Notes under the pieces: generated by a model | Databases searched by the model: none | Seen by the model: the letters and a program-made list of their open reading frames with translations, nothing else | What the model was told of the DNA's origin: nothing | Shown here: piece by piece, positions 16,872 to 25,315 of the stretch | Position numbering within the stretch: the stretch's first letter is position 1 | Layout: every line of letters starts with the position of its first letter | Assembly (NCBI GenBank): GCA_030527105.1 | Contig: JAUNBK010000027.1 | Span: 1-41,377, forward strand | Reading direction: 5' to 3' | Length of the DNA stretch: 41,377 nucleotides | Source: Planctomycetia bacterium | Lineage (GTDB): Bacteria > Planctomycetota > Planctomycetia > Pirellulales > Thermoguttaceae | Translations under genes and position numbers: made by a program

Positions 16872-18359
16872 ATGAACAGCAGTCTTTTGAAAACATGTGT
16901 GTTGCTTTTGTCGCTTTTCGCGTTTTCGGGAATCTTTTCGACGCCAGTTTTTGCGCAGGAGGGGGAAGATACCGCTGCCGCGCAGGAGGCGGAAAAACCA
17001 AAGACGAAAAAAAGGACGACGAAAAAGAAGTCCGCCTCCGCTTCGGCTGAGAAAAAATCCTCTGCATCTGCCGCGCAGGACGAAGAGACGGGCGAGAAAC
17101 CCGCCGCTAGGAGAACGACTCGAAAGTCGTCGTCTGCCGCGAGAAAAACGCGTAGTAGTGTCAAAAAAGCGGACGATTCGGAAAAATCCGACGTTGATGC
17201 TGACGTGGATGCTGACGCAGAATCTGGCGCTGACTCCGCTGCCGACCAGGAGACGCTAGACGAAAGTGTAGAATCTCCCAGCGAGGAGCCTGCCGAGGAT
17301 TCTGCCGATGGAGTCGTCGAGGAGACCGCCGGGGAAACTACGGCGGATGCCGATGGTGCCGCCACTCAAGCCACGACCGAGGGCGCCGAGGAAGGTGCTT
17401 CTGGAGAAACACAGGATAGCGAAGCGGCAGCGGAAGAGAGCGCAAAGGCTCCAACGGCGCGACGCACGACCCCCGCACGAAGTGTGCGCCCGCTCCTCAA
17501 ACAGGGCGAAACGGCAGGGCAGCAGGTCTCGATCACGATTCAAAAGGTCCCCTACGTCTTTTGTTGGTGCCCTGCCGGGACGTTCAAAATGGGCGCGCCC
17601 GAGTCGGAACCGGGATACACCGCGCAGGAGCAGCTGCACGACGTCACGATATCGAAAGGCTTCTGGATGCTTCAAACCGAAGTGACGCAGGCGATGTATG
17701 AGAGCATTCTGAACGAGAATCCAAGCTATTATGCGCCGAAGGGGTTTGGTGCTGCGGCAATTACGGGAGAGGACAAGCAACCGATGGACACGTCTGCCTT
17801 CCCCGTGGAGCGTGTGCGATGGGGAGATGCGGTTCGTTTTTGCGAGGAACTCTCCGCCGTCACGGGAGTTGATTTCGTTTTGCCAACGGAGGCGCAGTGG
17901 GAATATGCGTGTCGTGCCGGAACGAATACGCCGTATTATTCCGGGACTTCTATTTCGTATAGCGACGCGAATTTCACGGACTCTGCCGACATTGACAACG
18001 CGATCGGTCGAACGCAGCAGACAGGGAAATTCCCTCCCAATCCGTGGGGGCTGTACGACATGATGGGGAATGTTGACGAATGGTGCAACGACATCTTCAA
18101 TGCGGGCTACTACGCCACTTCCACACCGCAGGATCCCCAAGGCGCGGATCGATCAGCAGACGAAAAGGGTGCCGAGATGACGCAGGCGCGTGTCTTGCGT
18201 GGCGGACATTGGAAAATGAACGCATACTATTGTCGAAGTGCCGCCAGAAATTTCCGCGAGGAAGTCGTCAATAATGGACACCGATTCGATGGTTTTCGAA
18301 TTATTTTTGTCCCTCAGGATCATACCGAGGCGGACGCTGGCGGGCAGGCGGCGGAGTGA
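16872..18359 (+). CDS. Exported formylglycine-generating-enzyme-like (SUMF1) protein
   Basis: A 495-residue exported protein. A signal peptide (LLSLFAFSGIFSTPVFAQ) is followed by a Lys/Arg-rich stretch (about 40-100), and then by an acidic Asp/Glu/Ala-rich stretch (about 100-195). The FGE-sulfatase domain runs from about 215 to 485: CWCPAGTFKMGAPESEPG, WMLQTEVTQAMYESI, VDFVLPTEAQWEYACRAGT, NPWGLYDMMGNVDEWCND and a final GHRFDGFRIIF. True enzymes convert a sulfatase cysteine to formylglycine with a Cys pair. Many bacterial relatives are binding or scaffold proteins, and I cannot assign activity. GAGGA precedes the ATG. A strong hairpin follows at 18384. Confidence 0.88.
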   Translation: MNSSLLKTCVLLLSLFAFSGIFSTPVFAQEGEDTAAAQEAEKPKTKKRTTKKKSASASAEKKSSASAAQDEETGEKPAARRTTRKSSSAARKTRSSVKKADDSEKSDVDADVDADAESGADSAADQETLDESVESPSEEPAEDSADGVVEETAGETTADADGAATQATTEGAEEGASGETQDSEAAAEESAKAPTARRTTPARSVRPLLKQGETAGQQVSITIQKVPYVFCWCPAGTFKMGAPESEPGYTAQEQLHDVTISKGFWMLQTEVTQAMYESILNENPSYYAPKGFGAAAITGEDKQPMDTSAFPVERVRWGDAVRFCEELSAVTGVDFVLPTEAQWEYACRAGTNTPYYSGTSISYSDANFTDSADIDNAIGRTQQTGKFPPNPWGLYDMMGNVDEWCNDIFNAGYYATSTPQDPQGADRSADEKGAEMTQARVLRGGHWKMNAYYCRSAARNFREEVVNNGHRFDGFRIIFVPQDHTEADAGGQAAE

Positions 18360-18383
18360 GGAAATAAAGGATTGTAGTGTTGT

Positions 18384-18412
18384 GGGAAAGTGGGCGTAAC
18401 GCCTTCTTTCCC
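18384..18412 (+). terminator. Hairpin after the FGE-like gene
   Basis: GGGAAAG (18384-18390) pairs with CTTTCCC (18406-18412). Inside, GGCG pairs with CGCC around a 3-base loop. It starts 25 bases after the stop codon. There is no immediate T run, so termination is likely but not certain. Confidence 0.55.
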
Positions 18413-18498
18413 CAAGTTGATATGTATTTTAGGGTATATTCGGGACAAAATTGAGTGTGAGTGGCGTAATATCCACAAAATTTGTGGCACGCTATTCC

Positions 18499-18526
18499 TT
18501 GACGTGTTTTATTCTTGTGCTATAAT
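18499..18526 (+). promoter_or_regulatory. Sigma70-type promoter of the thioredoxin-like/galE unit
   Basis: TTGACG (18499-18504), 16-bp spacer, perfect TATAAT (18521-18526). It is about 84 bases before ATG 18610. Confidence 0.75.
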
Positions 18527-18609
18527 AGAAGGTGGTTTCACTCTGTTGCGAAGTTGGTGTTTTATCGCGACAAGAGCTTTTTTCAAGAAACAAGGAGGAA
18601 ACGAGGCAA

Positions 18610-19647
18610 ATGCAACGGGCAGTCTGTTTTTTAGCGCTTATCATTCTCTGCGTCGCCCCCGTGCGCGCGCAGGAAAGTTTTAGCTGGTTGGAGGGTAAGT
18701 CCCCCATTTATGGCACGATGGTCGAGACCAATCGGCTTCGTGGAAAAGTCGTGCTGATGATTTATTGGGGGATCAATTGCCCTCCATGTCGCGCAGCCAT
18801 GGTGAAAGTTCGTGACGCGCAGGCGATGTACGGTCCCACGCAGAAGTTTTACGTGATTGGCTCGCATATGCAGCCGCCGTCGGATAAGGTTCAGGAGTAT
18901 CTCACGTCGAAACAGGTGAATTTCCCCATCTTCCAATCGATCATGCACCCCAAGGCACCCGTTTCGGGTGGTATCCCGCATGGAGTCCTCATCGATAAGT
19001 CGGGAGAGGTCGTTGCGACAGGGCACCCCGTGGAGCTTCTTGGCAAAGTCCCAGCGTTGATCGCCCAGAGTCCGCCCCCCGGCATCGGTGGTTTGAGCGA
19101 GTATGGTCTCATTGGGAATCCGCTCTCTGACGTTAATTTGGGCGAGATGAAAGGTTTGACGGGCTATTTCCAACCTGGAAGACCTTGGTCCGCGCCGTAT
19201 CGAAAAATCACGGCTGCGTCGAAAAAGAAGGATGCCGACGAGTTTGCGTCCACGATTTTGAGCGCGATTGATTCGTTCATTTTGGAGGAGATTCGCAAGC
19301 AGGAAGAGTTGGCGAAGGAGAAGCCGGCAGAGGCGTACGCGTCGCTGTCCGTTTTGTTCCGTTCCGCCAAGGGCACGCCGAAAGGAAAAGACGTCCAAAC
19401 GCTTCAAAAGGAGTTGGGGAAGGATCCCAACGTGAAAGCGCTCGCGACTATTCTCCTCAGTATCACGGAGTTCGACACATTTTCGCTCGAAATGGACGAG
19501 AAAACCCGAGAGAAGAAGGGGAACCAACTTGTCAATTTGCTCCAAAAATTTCTTGGCAAGAAAGATTTGGACGAAAAACTCCGCCGAGAGGCTGAGGCGG
19601 CGCTCGAAATCGTGAAACAAATCGCGGGCGCCGAGAACCAAGGCTAA
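18610..19647 (+). CDS. Exported TlpA/ResA-like thioredoxin-fold protein
   Basis: A 345-residue exported protein. A signal peptide (AVCFLALIILCVAPVRAQ) precedes a thioredoxin-like domain (about 20-170). This carries the redox motif INCPPCRAAM, a cis-proline region GGIPHGVLIDKSGEVVATGH, and TlpA-type strands. The remaining 175 residues are helical and charged, and I do not recognise them. It may reduce or exchange disulfides outside the cytoplasm. ATG 18610 was chosen because the signal peptide starts there and AAGGAGG lies eleven bases upstream. galE follows 44 bases later, probably on the same transcript. Confidence 0.85.
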   Translation: MQRAVCFLALIILCVAPVRAQESFSWLEGKSPIYGTMVETNRLRGKVVLMIYWGINCPPCRAAMVKVRDAQAMYGPTQKFYVIGSHMQPPSDKVQEYLTSKQVNFPIFQSIMHPKAPVSGGIPHGVLIDKSGEVVATGHPVELLGKVPALIAQSPPPGIGGLSEYGLIGNPLSDVNLGEMKGLTGYFQPGRPWSAPYRKITAASKKKDADEFASTILSAIDSFILEEIRKQEELAKEKPAEAYASLSVLFRSAKGTPKGKDVQTLQKELGKDPNVKALATILLSITEFDTFSLEMDEKTREKKGNQLVNLLQKFLGKKDLDEKLRREAEAALEIVKQIAGAENQG

Positions 19648-19691
19648 AAAATACGGAGAGCCGTTAAGCATACTTTTCAAGGAGAATCGTC

Positions 19692-20675
19692 ATGAATATT
19701 CTAGTCACGGGTGGCGCGGGGTACATCGGAAGTGTCACGGTTGAGAAACTCGTCGAGGCTGGGTACGATGTCGTCGTTTTCGACAACTTATATCAAGGGC
19801 ATCGGCAGGCGGTTCATCCAAAAGCCGTTCTCGTTGTGGGCGATTTGGCGAATCCCGTCGCAATTGACGAGGTGATGAAGAAGTACCAACCCGCCGCCGT
19901 CATGCACTTTGCCGCATATTCGCTCGTGGGCGAGTCGGTCGCGAACCCGATGAAATACATGGGCGAGAACGCCACGAACGCCGCGAATCTCCTGAGAAGT
20001 ATGCTCAACAACAATGTGAGTAAATTCATCCTCTCCAGTACGGCAAATCTCTTCGATAAGCCGCAAAACATTCCGATCACGGAGGCAGAGGCGATTATTC
20101 CCGGCAGTCCGTATGGTGAGTCGAAAGCAATTATCGAGCGGTTCCTTTATTGGTTGGATCGTCATCTTCAATTTCGGTACACGGCGCTGCGCTACTTCAA
20201 TGCGGCGGGAGCGTCCAAAGAGCGTGGTGAGGATCACTCCCCCGAGTGCCACCTCATTCCTCTCGTGTTGGAGGTTGCGCAAGGGAAGCGCGAGAAAATC
20301 TTCATCAATGGCGACAATTATCCCACCCCGGACGGCACCTGCGTGAGGGATTATATTCACGTTGCCGACTTGGCGCAGGCGCATATTCTCGCGCTTGAGA
20401 ATATGCTTCGCGGAGGCGCGAGCGATTGCTACAACCTTGGCAATGGAGAAGGGTATTCCGTGCTGGACGTGATTGAAACGGTGCGAAAAGTGACGGGGCA
20501 TCCGATCCCGACCGAAATTGCCCCACCGCGAGCGGGCGACCCTGCCACGCTCATTGCGGGGAGCGACAAAATCCGCGCGGAACTCGGGTGGAAGCCTCAA
20601 TTCCCTGCGCTTCGTGAGATTATCCAAAGTGCGTGGGATTGGAGGCAAAATTTCCCCAACGGATACGAAAATTAA
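19692..20675 (+). CDS. galE: UDP-glucose 4-epimerase
   Basis: GalE interconverts UDP-glucose and UDP-galactose with bound NAD. The 327-residue protein begins with the Rossmann motif [10 protein letters not shown] (5-14). It has [12 protein letters not shown], the serine region [12 protein letters not shown], the catalytic YGESK (Tyr/Lys pair in [13 protein letters not shown]), [10 protein letters not shown] and a late [13 protein letters not shown]. The segment after SSTA reads NLFDKP rather than the common AVYGEP, a mild divergence near the active site. AAGGAG lies eight bases before ATG 19692. Confidence 0.95.
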   Translation: MNILVTGGAGYIGSVTVEKLVEAGYDVVVFDNLYQGHRQAVHPKAVLVVGDLANPVAIDEVMKKYQPAAVMHFAAYSLVGESVANPMKYMGENATNAANLLRSMLNNNVSKFILSSTANLFDKPQNIPITEAEAIIPGSPYGESKAIIERFLYWLDRHLQFRYTALRYFNAAGASKERGEDHSPECHLIPLVLEVAQGKREKIFINGDNYPTPDGTCVRDYIHVADLAQAHILALENMLRGGASDCYNLGNGEGYSVLDVIETVRKVTGHPIPTEIAPPRAGDPATLIAGSDKIRAELGWKPQFPALREIIQSAWDWRQNFPNGYEN

Positions 20676-20706
20676 GCAGATTTTATACCATTTGCGGGAT
20701 TCTCTC

Positions 20707-20735
20707 TTGCGCTTTCTCGGCAAAACGGGTATACT
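20707..20735 (+). promoter_or_regulatory. Sigma70-type promoter of the lipoprotein/queD unit
   Basis: TTGCGC (20707-20712), 17-bp spacer, TATACT (20730-20735). A small hairpin CCATTC…GAATGG (20740-20757) follows in the leader. Confidence 0.6.
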
Positions 20736-20796
20736 ACCGCCATTCCCTGTAGAATGGAGGTCGTCCCGTTGCGCACGTTTCGCAAGAAAGAATCCC

Positions 20797-21462
20797 ATGC
20801 CTTTTAACACAATTCCGCAATCGAGTGCTTTCCGCGTCTGTCCAACAGAATGGGCGGCGTGCGTGGTGCTTTGTGTCGTTTGCGCTCTCTTTGTGGGTTG
20901 TGCCTCCGTGAAAAAAGCGCCGTATGGGACTTTCGTCGCACACGAAACTTCCGTCGATGAGGGACCGCTCGTGATTCCCGATGCGGATCCTTTCCAAGTG
21001 TGGGAGACCGTCGTCGATGTGATTCGCGTCTATTTCGACAAAATCGAGACCGAGTATCCGTGCCAGCGCAACGGCGAAGTGATTACGGAGGGGCTGCTCA
21101 AAACGCGTCCCCAGATCGGCGCGACGTATTTCGAACCGTGGCGGCGAGACACCGTCAATTTGGAGGAACGCAAGGAATCCACCGTGCAGACGATTCGTCG
21201 AACCGCGCGCGTGAGGGTGCGACACATGGGGGACGCTTACGCCGTTGAAGTCCGCGTCGAGAAGGAGTTGGAAGACCTCGTCAAACCAAGCTACGCCCTC
21301 CTGCCGTCCGCAACCTTTCGGCTCGATACGCAAATTCCCGAGAGGAACGACCCGATTGCCGTGCAGGATTATACGGCGGGTTGGATTCCTCAGGGGAGAG
21401 ACTACGAGTTGGAAAAGGAAATTTGTCGTCAGCTTCAAGCCCGATTGGGTGCCGTGCGATAG
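20797..21462 (+). CDS. Putative lipoprotein of unknown function
   Basis: I do not recognise this family. The 221-residue product has a hydrophobic leader with a lipobox (VCALFVGC, cysteine near residue 35). The mature part is soluble and charged: FQVWETVVDVIRVYFDKIET, then a β-rich middle (RRTARVRVRHMGDAYAVEV) and a C-terminal helix. The open frame extends to 20518 inside galE. ATG 20797 is preferred because it lies after a good promoter and directly before the signal sequence, although its ribosome site is weak. queD follows 32 bases later. Confidence 0.75.
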   Translation: MPFNTIPQSSAFRVCPTEWAACVVLCVVCALFVGCASVKKAPYGTFVAHETSVDEGPLVIPDADPFQVWETVVDVIRVYFDKIETEYPCQRNGEVITEGLLKTRPQIGATYFEPWRRDTVNLEERKESTVQTIRRTARVRVRHMGDAYAVEVRVEKELEDLVKPSYALLPSATFRLDTQIPERNDPIAVQDYTAGWIPQGRDYELEKEICRQLQARLGAVR

Positions 21463-21494
21463 CGGCGCTCATTTCTTCTTGTTTAGGGGGAACG

Positions 21495-21902
21495 ATGCCT
21501 CAATTTATCATTTCGCGCCAAATGGATTTTTGCTATGGACATCGGCTCCTCAATCATGGTGGGAAGTGCCGATTTCTTCATGGGCACAACGGTCGAGTGA
21601 AAATTTTCATTCGAGCCGCCACGCTCAATGAGGACGGCATGGTTATGGATTTTGGGCAAATTCGCTCTTCGGTTGAGAAGTGGATCGACGAAGAGTTGGA
21701 TCATCATACGCTTTTATGTCGGCGCGATCCGTTAGCGCAAATTCTCATGGACGCGGGTGAGAAAATCGTCTTGTTGGACGAGAATCCGACGGCAGAGAAC
21801 ATCGCGCGTCTCATCTTTCGAAAAGCGCGCGAGTTGGCGCTCCCGGTCGTGAAAGTCCAAGTGTGGGAGACGCCCAAATGTTGCGCCTCCTACGTCGATT
21901 GA
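21495..21902 (+). CDS. queD: 6-carboxytetrahydropterin synthase-like protein
   Basis: QueD converts dihydroneopterin triphosphate to 6-carboxytetrahydropterin, an early step to the tRNA base queuosine. At 135 residues it has normal family length. Zinc-binding His16 (YGHRLLNH), the catalytic Cys25 and His29/His31 (KCRFLHGHNGRV) are visible, as is the late glutamate in VWETPKCCASY. A 6-pyruvoyl-tetrahydropterin synthase role cannot be excluded. AGGGGG sits four bases before ATG 21495. No queC, queE or queF is in the window. Confidence 0.9.
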   Translation: MPQFIISRQMDFCYGHRLLNHGGKCRFLHGHNGRVKIFIRAATLNEDGMVMDFGQIRSSVEKWIDEELDHHTLLCRRDPLAQILMDAGEKIVLLDENPTAENIARLIFRKARELALPVVKVQVWETPKCCASYVD

Positions 21903-21955
21903 GGTGTTGAGACGGGCGATTGAGACAAATCCACGCCCGCCGTTTCGGTTTATTC

Positions 21956-22062
21956 TATACTCTTTCTCCTTTAAAATTCCCGTTTTACGCGACGCTTTGC
22001 GAGCCGTGGTGCGTAGCTCCAACGGCGGACGGCACCGGAAATTTCAACGAGAAGTATTATAT
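21956..22062 (-). repeat. Palindromic repeat family R1 (MITE-like), full copy 3
   Basis: A complete copy. The left end TATACTCTTTCTCC plus TTTAAAATTCCCG is close to the IS630 end. The core GACGCTTTGCGAGCCGTGG and CTCCAACGGCGGACGG follows, and the right end is AATTTCAACGAGAAGTATTATA. It lies between the convergent queD stop and the stop of the leftward gene at 22067, only five bases away. Confidence 0.85.
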
Positions 22063-22066
22063 TATT

Positions 22067-23077
22067 CTATTTCGTCGTACCGTCGTTTTGAGATTCCTCA
22101 GTTGCTTTGCGACGGACGGCGACGCGCTTCAAAAAATCATCCGTCACGTCCGCTGGAGGAATGGATGGTTGGTATTGAAATATTTGTGGGTCAAAATTGC
22201 TGTTGGGCGTGAAGTTGTCGAATGTTTGCGAGAGAATTTCTCGTCGATCGACCGAGTTTTCTCCCTTTTTTTCTTCCTTCCAATAAATAAATTGAAACGG
22301 AAAAAACGTCTCCTTATCGAGGCAAATCGTCACCCCGTCGGGGATTTCGGGCATGAGCGCGGCGGGGCGGTCTTTGTAGATCGTGCGTCTCGCTGCGTCT
22401 TTCAACTTCCCATGGAGCAAATAATAGCTCCCCAACGGTACCACAATCTCCTCGGGCGGCAAAAAATCAAAATGCTCCCACAGATCCACCAACGTGTTTT
22501 CGAGACTCTTTTGACCAAACCACGGTGGTTTTATCGCGGAATAAAGCCCCGGCTCCACCTCATACGCCTCCGCAAGACGATTGAGATCCGCGTAAAAAGC
22601 CGTCGATGGTTCCGACAATTCCTCCGAAAGCGCATAAAAACGGTCGCTCATCCAAAGCCGGCGGTTGAATGGGTCGATTATCACGATCGAGCGATAAGAA
22701 AGTTCCCCCATTTGGCACGACATTTCGTAACGCAGACTCGCGACCGATTCGTCGTAGGGGTCCTTCTTTTCTTGGTACGCGCCATGACCAACGAGTTTTT
22801 TGCCAAAAAGAGAGCATTGGAGGGTGAAAGTCGCGTCGATTCCACGACAACCACGTACTTGAGCAATCGCAAGATCGAGGAAATTGTAAGACTCTGCTGA
22901 TTCTACAGGGTGTTTGGATTCGGCAGCTTGCGTCGATTCTGGTGGGAGTGTTTGAGCGAGCACGTACGAGTTGAACGCTGCCAACAAAAACAAAAGGAGA
23001 AGACGAAGGGACAGCTTGCCTCTGTTTTTTCTCCATTTTGCCCAATCTTCCTCGAAAAAAAATATTTTGTTCCACAT
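22067..23077 (-). CDS. Exported protein of unknown function (LolA/DUF1571-like layout)
   Basis: A 336-residue protein. A basic N-terminus and hydrophobic segment (LSLRLLLLFLLAAFNSYVLAQ) indicate export. The mature part alternates β-strands and acidic loops: GIDATFTLQCSLFGKKLVGH, SIVIIDPFNRRLWMSDRFY, VTICLDKETFFPFQFIYW. That layout recalls the LolA-like exported families of planctomycetes, but I cannot name it with confidence. ATG 23077 has no clear ribosome site, and no better internal start is visible. Confidence 0.65.
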   Translation of the reverse strand: MWNKIFFFEEDWAKWRKNRGKLSLRLLLLFLLAAFNSYVLAQTLPPESTQAAESKHPVESAESYNFLDLAIAQVRGCRGIDATFTLQCSLFGKKLVGHGAYQEKKDPYDESVASLRYEMSCQMGELSYRSIVIIDPFNRRLWMSDRFYALSEELSEPSTAFYADLNRLAEAYEVEPGLYSAIKPPWFGQKSLENTLVDLWEHFDFLPPEEIVVPLGSYYLLHGKLKDAARRTIYKDRPAALMPEIPDGVTICLDKETFFPFQFIYWKEEKKGENSVDRREILSQTFDNFTPNSNFDPQIFQYQPSIPPADVTDDFLKRVAVRRKATEESQNDGTTK

Positions 23078-23204
23078 TTGTCAATTTGAACGAATTTGCA
23101 AAAGAAACGAGTTGTAATGTCCGAAATAACCATTAAGGAGATGTACCCTGCCTGAGGTGGGGGACATCGTTGGCGGAATGTTTTTGACGACCGGGTTAAT
23201 TATA

Positions 23205-23232
23205 CCCTATAGAAGAAAATTTTACTATAGGG
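23205..23232. promoter_or_regulatory. Perfect inverted repeat, possible operator
   Basis: CCCTATAG (23205-23212) and CTATAGGG (23225-23232) are perfect inverted half-sites around a 12-base AT-rich centre. It lies in the 296-bp gap between divergent genes, 21 bases after a TTGACG hexamer (23184). The 20-base centre-to-centre spacing would suit a dimeric regulator; no regulator is encoded nearby. The rest of the gap shows no gene. Confidence 0.4.
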
Positions 23233-23373
23233 AAGTTTCGAAAACTTTGGGAAAAAGTCAAAAATGTTCGGAGAAGATAGTGTGAATTCATTCAACGGGC
23301 GTACCTTGCCTCGCGGAGGCGCGTTCGGAAGCAGGATGCTTTACAAAACGAAGGAGTCTGATAGGGGGACAAA

Positions 23374-24306
23374 ATGAGAACCTGTTTGGCAATGTTTTTA
23401 AGTCTTTGCGTCGTCACCATTTTGGTCGGATGCAGGGAGCAGACATTAGGTCCCTACACAAAGGGTACTTATGATTATGCAGGACCAGTAGCTCCAGCGG
23501 CAGCGGGACCGGGCCCTGGTGTGATTCAAGGAACTGGTCCTGGTGTGATTCAAGGAAGTGGAAGTGGCGCATATGGGACGACTTTGCCGCCAGCCGCTCC
23601 TCAAACGTCGCAAATCGCGTTTGTCGGTCCGTCTGGAGCCACCCTCCGATGGGACGTTACGGCGCAAGGGATGTTCGATTCGGAACCGATGGTCTGCCCT
23701 GGTCGTCAAAATTTCCCTCAGGGAGGAATTTATAGACTGAAGCTCACGGACATTCCGGGACACCCCGGCATGGAGCTTTATCCCACGTTGGAAGTCGCGC
23801 CAGCTATGCCGAGAACTCAGGCGTTTCTCGCGCACAGCATGATTCCCGTGAATTTCACGGAGGAAGACCTCCAGCAAGTCCGGAGTGGCAATTTCGTCAC
23901 GAAAGTTATTTATCTCCCGGACCCTGAGTTCCAAGAGTTGGCGTTGGCGGTCGGAACTCCCGACACGATCGTGAGCACTCGACTCGATCCGGGTGTGGAT
24001 CCCATCTCCGAGGCGGATCGTCGCGGTGCCATTTTGGGAATCATTCGCATCGGAAACAAATCGGTTGATGCGGAAGAACTCGCGCTCTCTGGCGGCATCG
24101 TTACGAACGATGGATCGGTCTTGGCTGGAGGAGCACCTGATGCAGCGCCTGTGGGAGGAACAACCCCTTCCAACTATATCTCTGGCGTCACGGGACCCGA
24201 GTACGGCACGCCGATCACGCAGACGCCTCATGGATATCCCGGTCCCGTCTCTTTGCCCGAGGGCGAAAGGGCAAGGAGCCGCGCGACGTATCCTACGAGA
24301 CAATAA
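23374..24306 (+). CDS. Putative lipoprotein, paralogue of the next gene
   Basis: A 310-residue lipoprotein precursor (SLCVVTILVGC, cysteine 20). A Gly/Pro-rich spacer holds a duplicated PGVIQG segment, encoded by an 18-bp direct repeat (about 23516-23553). The central domain (about 85-230) contains YRLKLTDIPGHPGMELYPTL, a helical LQQVRSGNFVTKVIYLPDPE and AILGIIRIGNK. The C-terminal tail is Gly/Pro-rich and low in complexity. The central domain is also in the gene at 24471, so the pair arose by tandem duplication. Such secreted pairs occur in planctomycetes; function unknown. A GGGGG ribosome site is just before ATG 23374. Confidence 0.8.
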   Translation: MRTCLAMFLSLCVVTILVGCREQTLGPYTKGTYDYAGPVAPAAAGPGPGVIQGTGPGVIQGSGSGAYGTTLPPAAPQTSQIAFVGPSGATLRWDVTAQGMFDSEPMVCPGRQNFPQGGIYRLKLTDIPGHPGMELYPTLEVAPAMPRTQAFLAHSMIPVNFTEEDLQQVRSGNFVTKVIYLPDPEFQELALAVGTPDTIVSTRLDPGVDPISEADRRGAILGIIRIGNKSVDAEELALSGGIVTNDGSVLAGGAPDAAPVGGTTPSNYISGVTGPEYGTPITQTPHGYPGPVSLPEGERARSRATYPTRQ

Positions 24307-24394
24307 GGATTCGGTTGATTGGGTCGAGATTAGGATTGCCGACGGGGAGCTTTCCTCGTCGCGCTCTTTTTTTCGAGGCTCCGTTTCGCGATTG

Positions 24395-24425
24395 TATATA
24401 ATATTCGCGTTAGAATTAGAAGTAC
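24395..24425 (+). repeat. Solo end of palindromic repeat family R1, fragment 10
   Basis: TATATAATATTCGCGTTAGA matches the TATAATACTTCGCGTT end of R1, but the rest of the repeat is absent. It lies 89 bases after the upstream stop, in the orientation usual for 3' copies. Its TTAGAA (24410-24415) is placed to act as a -35 box. Confidence 0.5.
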
Positions 24426-24438
24426 GAATGGGTATAAT
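24410..24438 (+). promoter_or_regulatory. Promoter overlapping an R1 end
   Basis: TTAGAA (24410-24415), 17-bp spacer, perfect TATAAT (24433-24438). The -35 lies inside the R1 fragment, so the repeat may have donated it. Confidence 0.55.
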
Positions 24439-24470
24439 GGGCGAAAGCTCGCGTGAACGAGGGAACCAAC

Positions 24471-25115
24471 ATGAAGTTGTTTCAATTACGAGATAGTATG
24501 TTTCCGGCGGCGTTTTTCTGCCTGCTCGGATTTGGGATGTCGGCGTGGGCGCAGGACCCCTTACTCACGGACGAGGTTTATTATCAACACGTGAAAATCG
24601 TCGCACCAGAAGGCGTCCAAATCGCTCCTGCTGCCGACGGTACTTTCATTCCCACGATGGAGGCTCCGCAGATTTATGCGTTTCAACTCGGCAAAACTTA
24701 TCGCCTCCGGGTCATTAATATTTCCCTTTTTCCTGGGGTAGAATTGTATCCGACGATCGAAATCGTGGACAGAACGCATCCCCCCGTGGGTGAGGAAATT
24801 CGCCATGCGGTCGTTGTGGAGTTGGCTCGGGAAGATTTGATCGCCGCCATCAGTGGAAAGTTCGTCAAGCGCATCATCTATATCGAGGATCCAGAGACCG
24901 CTTTGCCCGTCGCTCAAACGTCCGAATTGGGGCAAGGCTATTTTGACGTCCCCGCTGAGACCGACGCGTACGCGATGGCAAAAACCTTGGGCAGACCTAT
25001 CGTCATTTTGAGGATCGGAGGGAGAGCGCCCGAGGAGGACGAGGTGGATATGTCCTTTTTGTTCGATTGTCCTCCATTTTTGCATTATCCCCCGCAAGCT
25101 CCCGTCGCGCCTTGA
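24471..25115 (+). CDS. Secreted protein, paralogue of the preceding lipoprotein
   Basis: A 214-residue protein. A signal peptide (FFCLLGFGMSAWAQ) is followed by a domain matching the central part of the previous gene: YRLRVINISLFPGVELYPTI, a helix LIAAISGKFVKRIIYIEDPE and IVILRIGGR. It has no lipobox cysteine, no Gly-rich spacer and no long tail, so it is a minimal, probably soluble version. ATG 24471 is favoured over 24453 by GAGGGA eight bases upstream. Function is unknown. Confidence 0.78.
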   Translation: MKLFQLRDSMFPAAFFCLLGFGMSAWAQDPLLTDEVYYQHVKIVAPEGVQIAPAADGTFIPTMEAPQIYAFQLGKTYRLRVINISLFPGVELYPTIEIVDRTHPPVGEEIRHAVVVELAREDLIAAISGKFVKRIIYIEDPETALPVAQTSELGQGYFDVPAETDAYAMAKTLGRPIVILRIGGRAPEEDEVDMSFLFDCPPFLHYPPQAPVAP

Positions 25116-25127
25116 GAGCGCCCCCCC

Positions 25128-25155
25128 TTGCGGAAATATCGATTTCTGCTATAAT
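25128..25155 (+). promoter_or_regulatory. Promoter of tRNA-Asp
   Basis: TTGCGG (25128-25133), 16-bp spacer, TATAAT (25150-25155), 26 bases before the tRNA 5' end. Confidence 0.65.
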
Positions 25156-25180
25156 GAGGCGTATCAATGTTACTTGATGA

Positions 25181-25254
25181 GGGGACGTAGCGCAATTGGT
25201 TAGCGCGTCGGCCTGTCACGCCGAAGGTTGCGGGTTCAAGTCCCGTCGTCCTCG
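25181..25254 (+). tRNA. tRNA-Asp (GTC)
   Basis: A complete 74-nt cloverleaf. Acceptor GGGGACG pairs with CGTCCTC (one G-U), the discriminator is G, and the anticodon GTC is at 215-217 in the loop CTGTCAC. The T arm is GCGGGTTCAAGTCCCGT. No CCA is encoded. Confidence 0.95.
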
Positions 25255-25315
25255 TTAAGCTGTGCGAGTTGGAACGCGCGGCTTTTTTTGTGTTTCCTCT
25301 ATCTTGCGGTGTTCT

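Noticed and set aside
16897..17259. Arg/Lys-rich frame inside the FGE-like gene
   Set aside because: It is a shifted reading of the Lys/Glu-rich linker; the FGE frame has signal peptide and domain.
23516..23553. Direct repeat in the lipoprotein gene as a possible CRISPR or regulatory repeat
   Set aside because: It is an in-frame coding duplication (PGVIQG twice) in a Gly-rich spacer, with no array.
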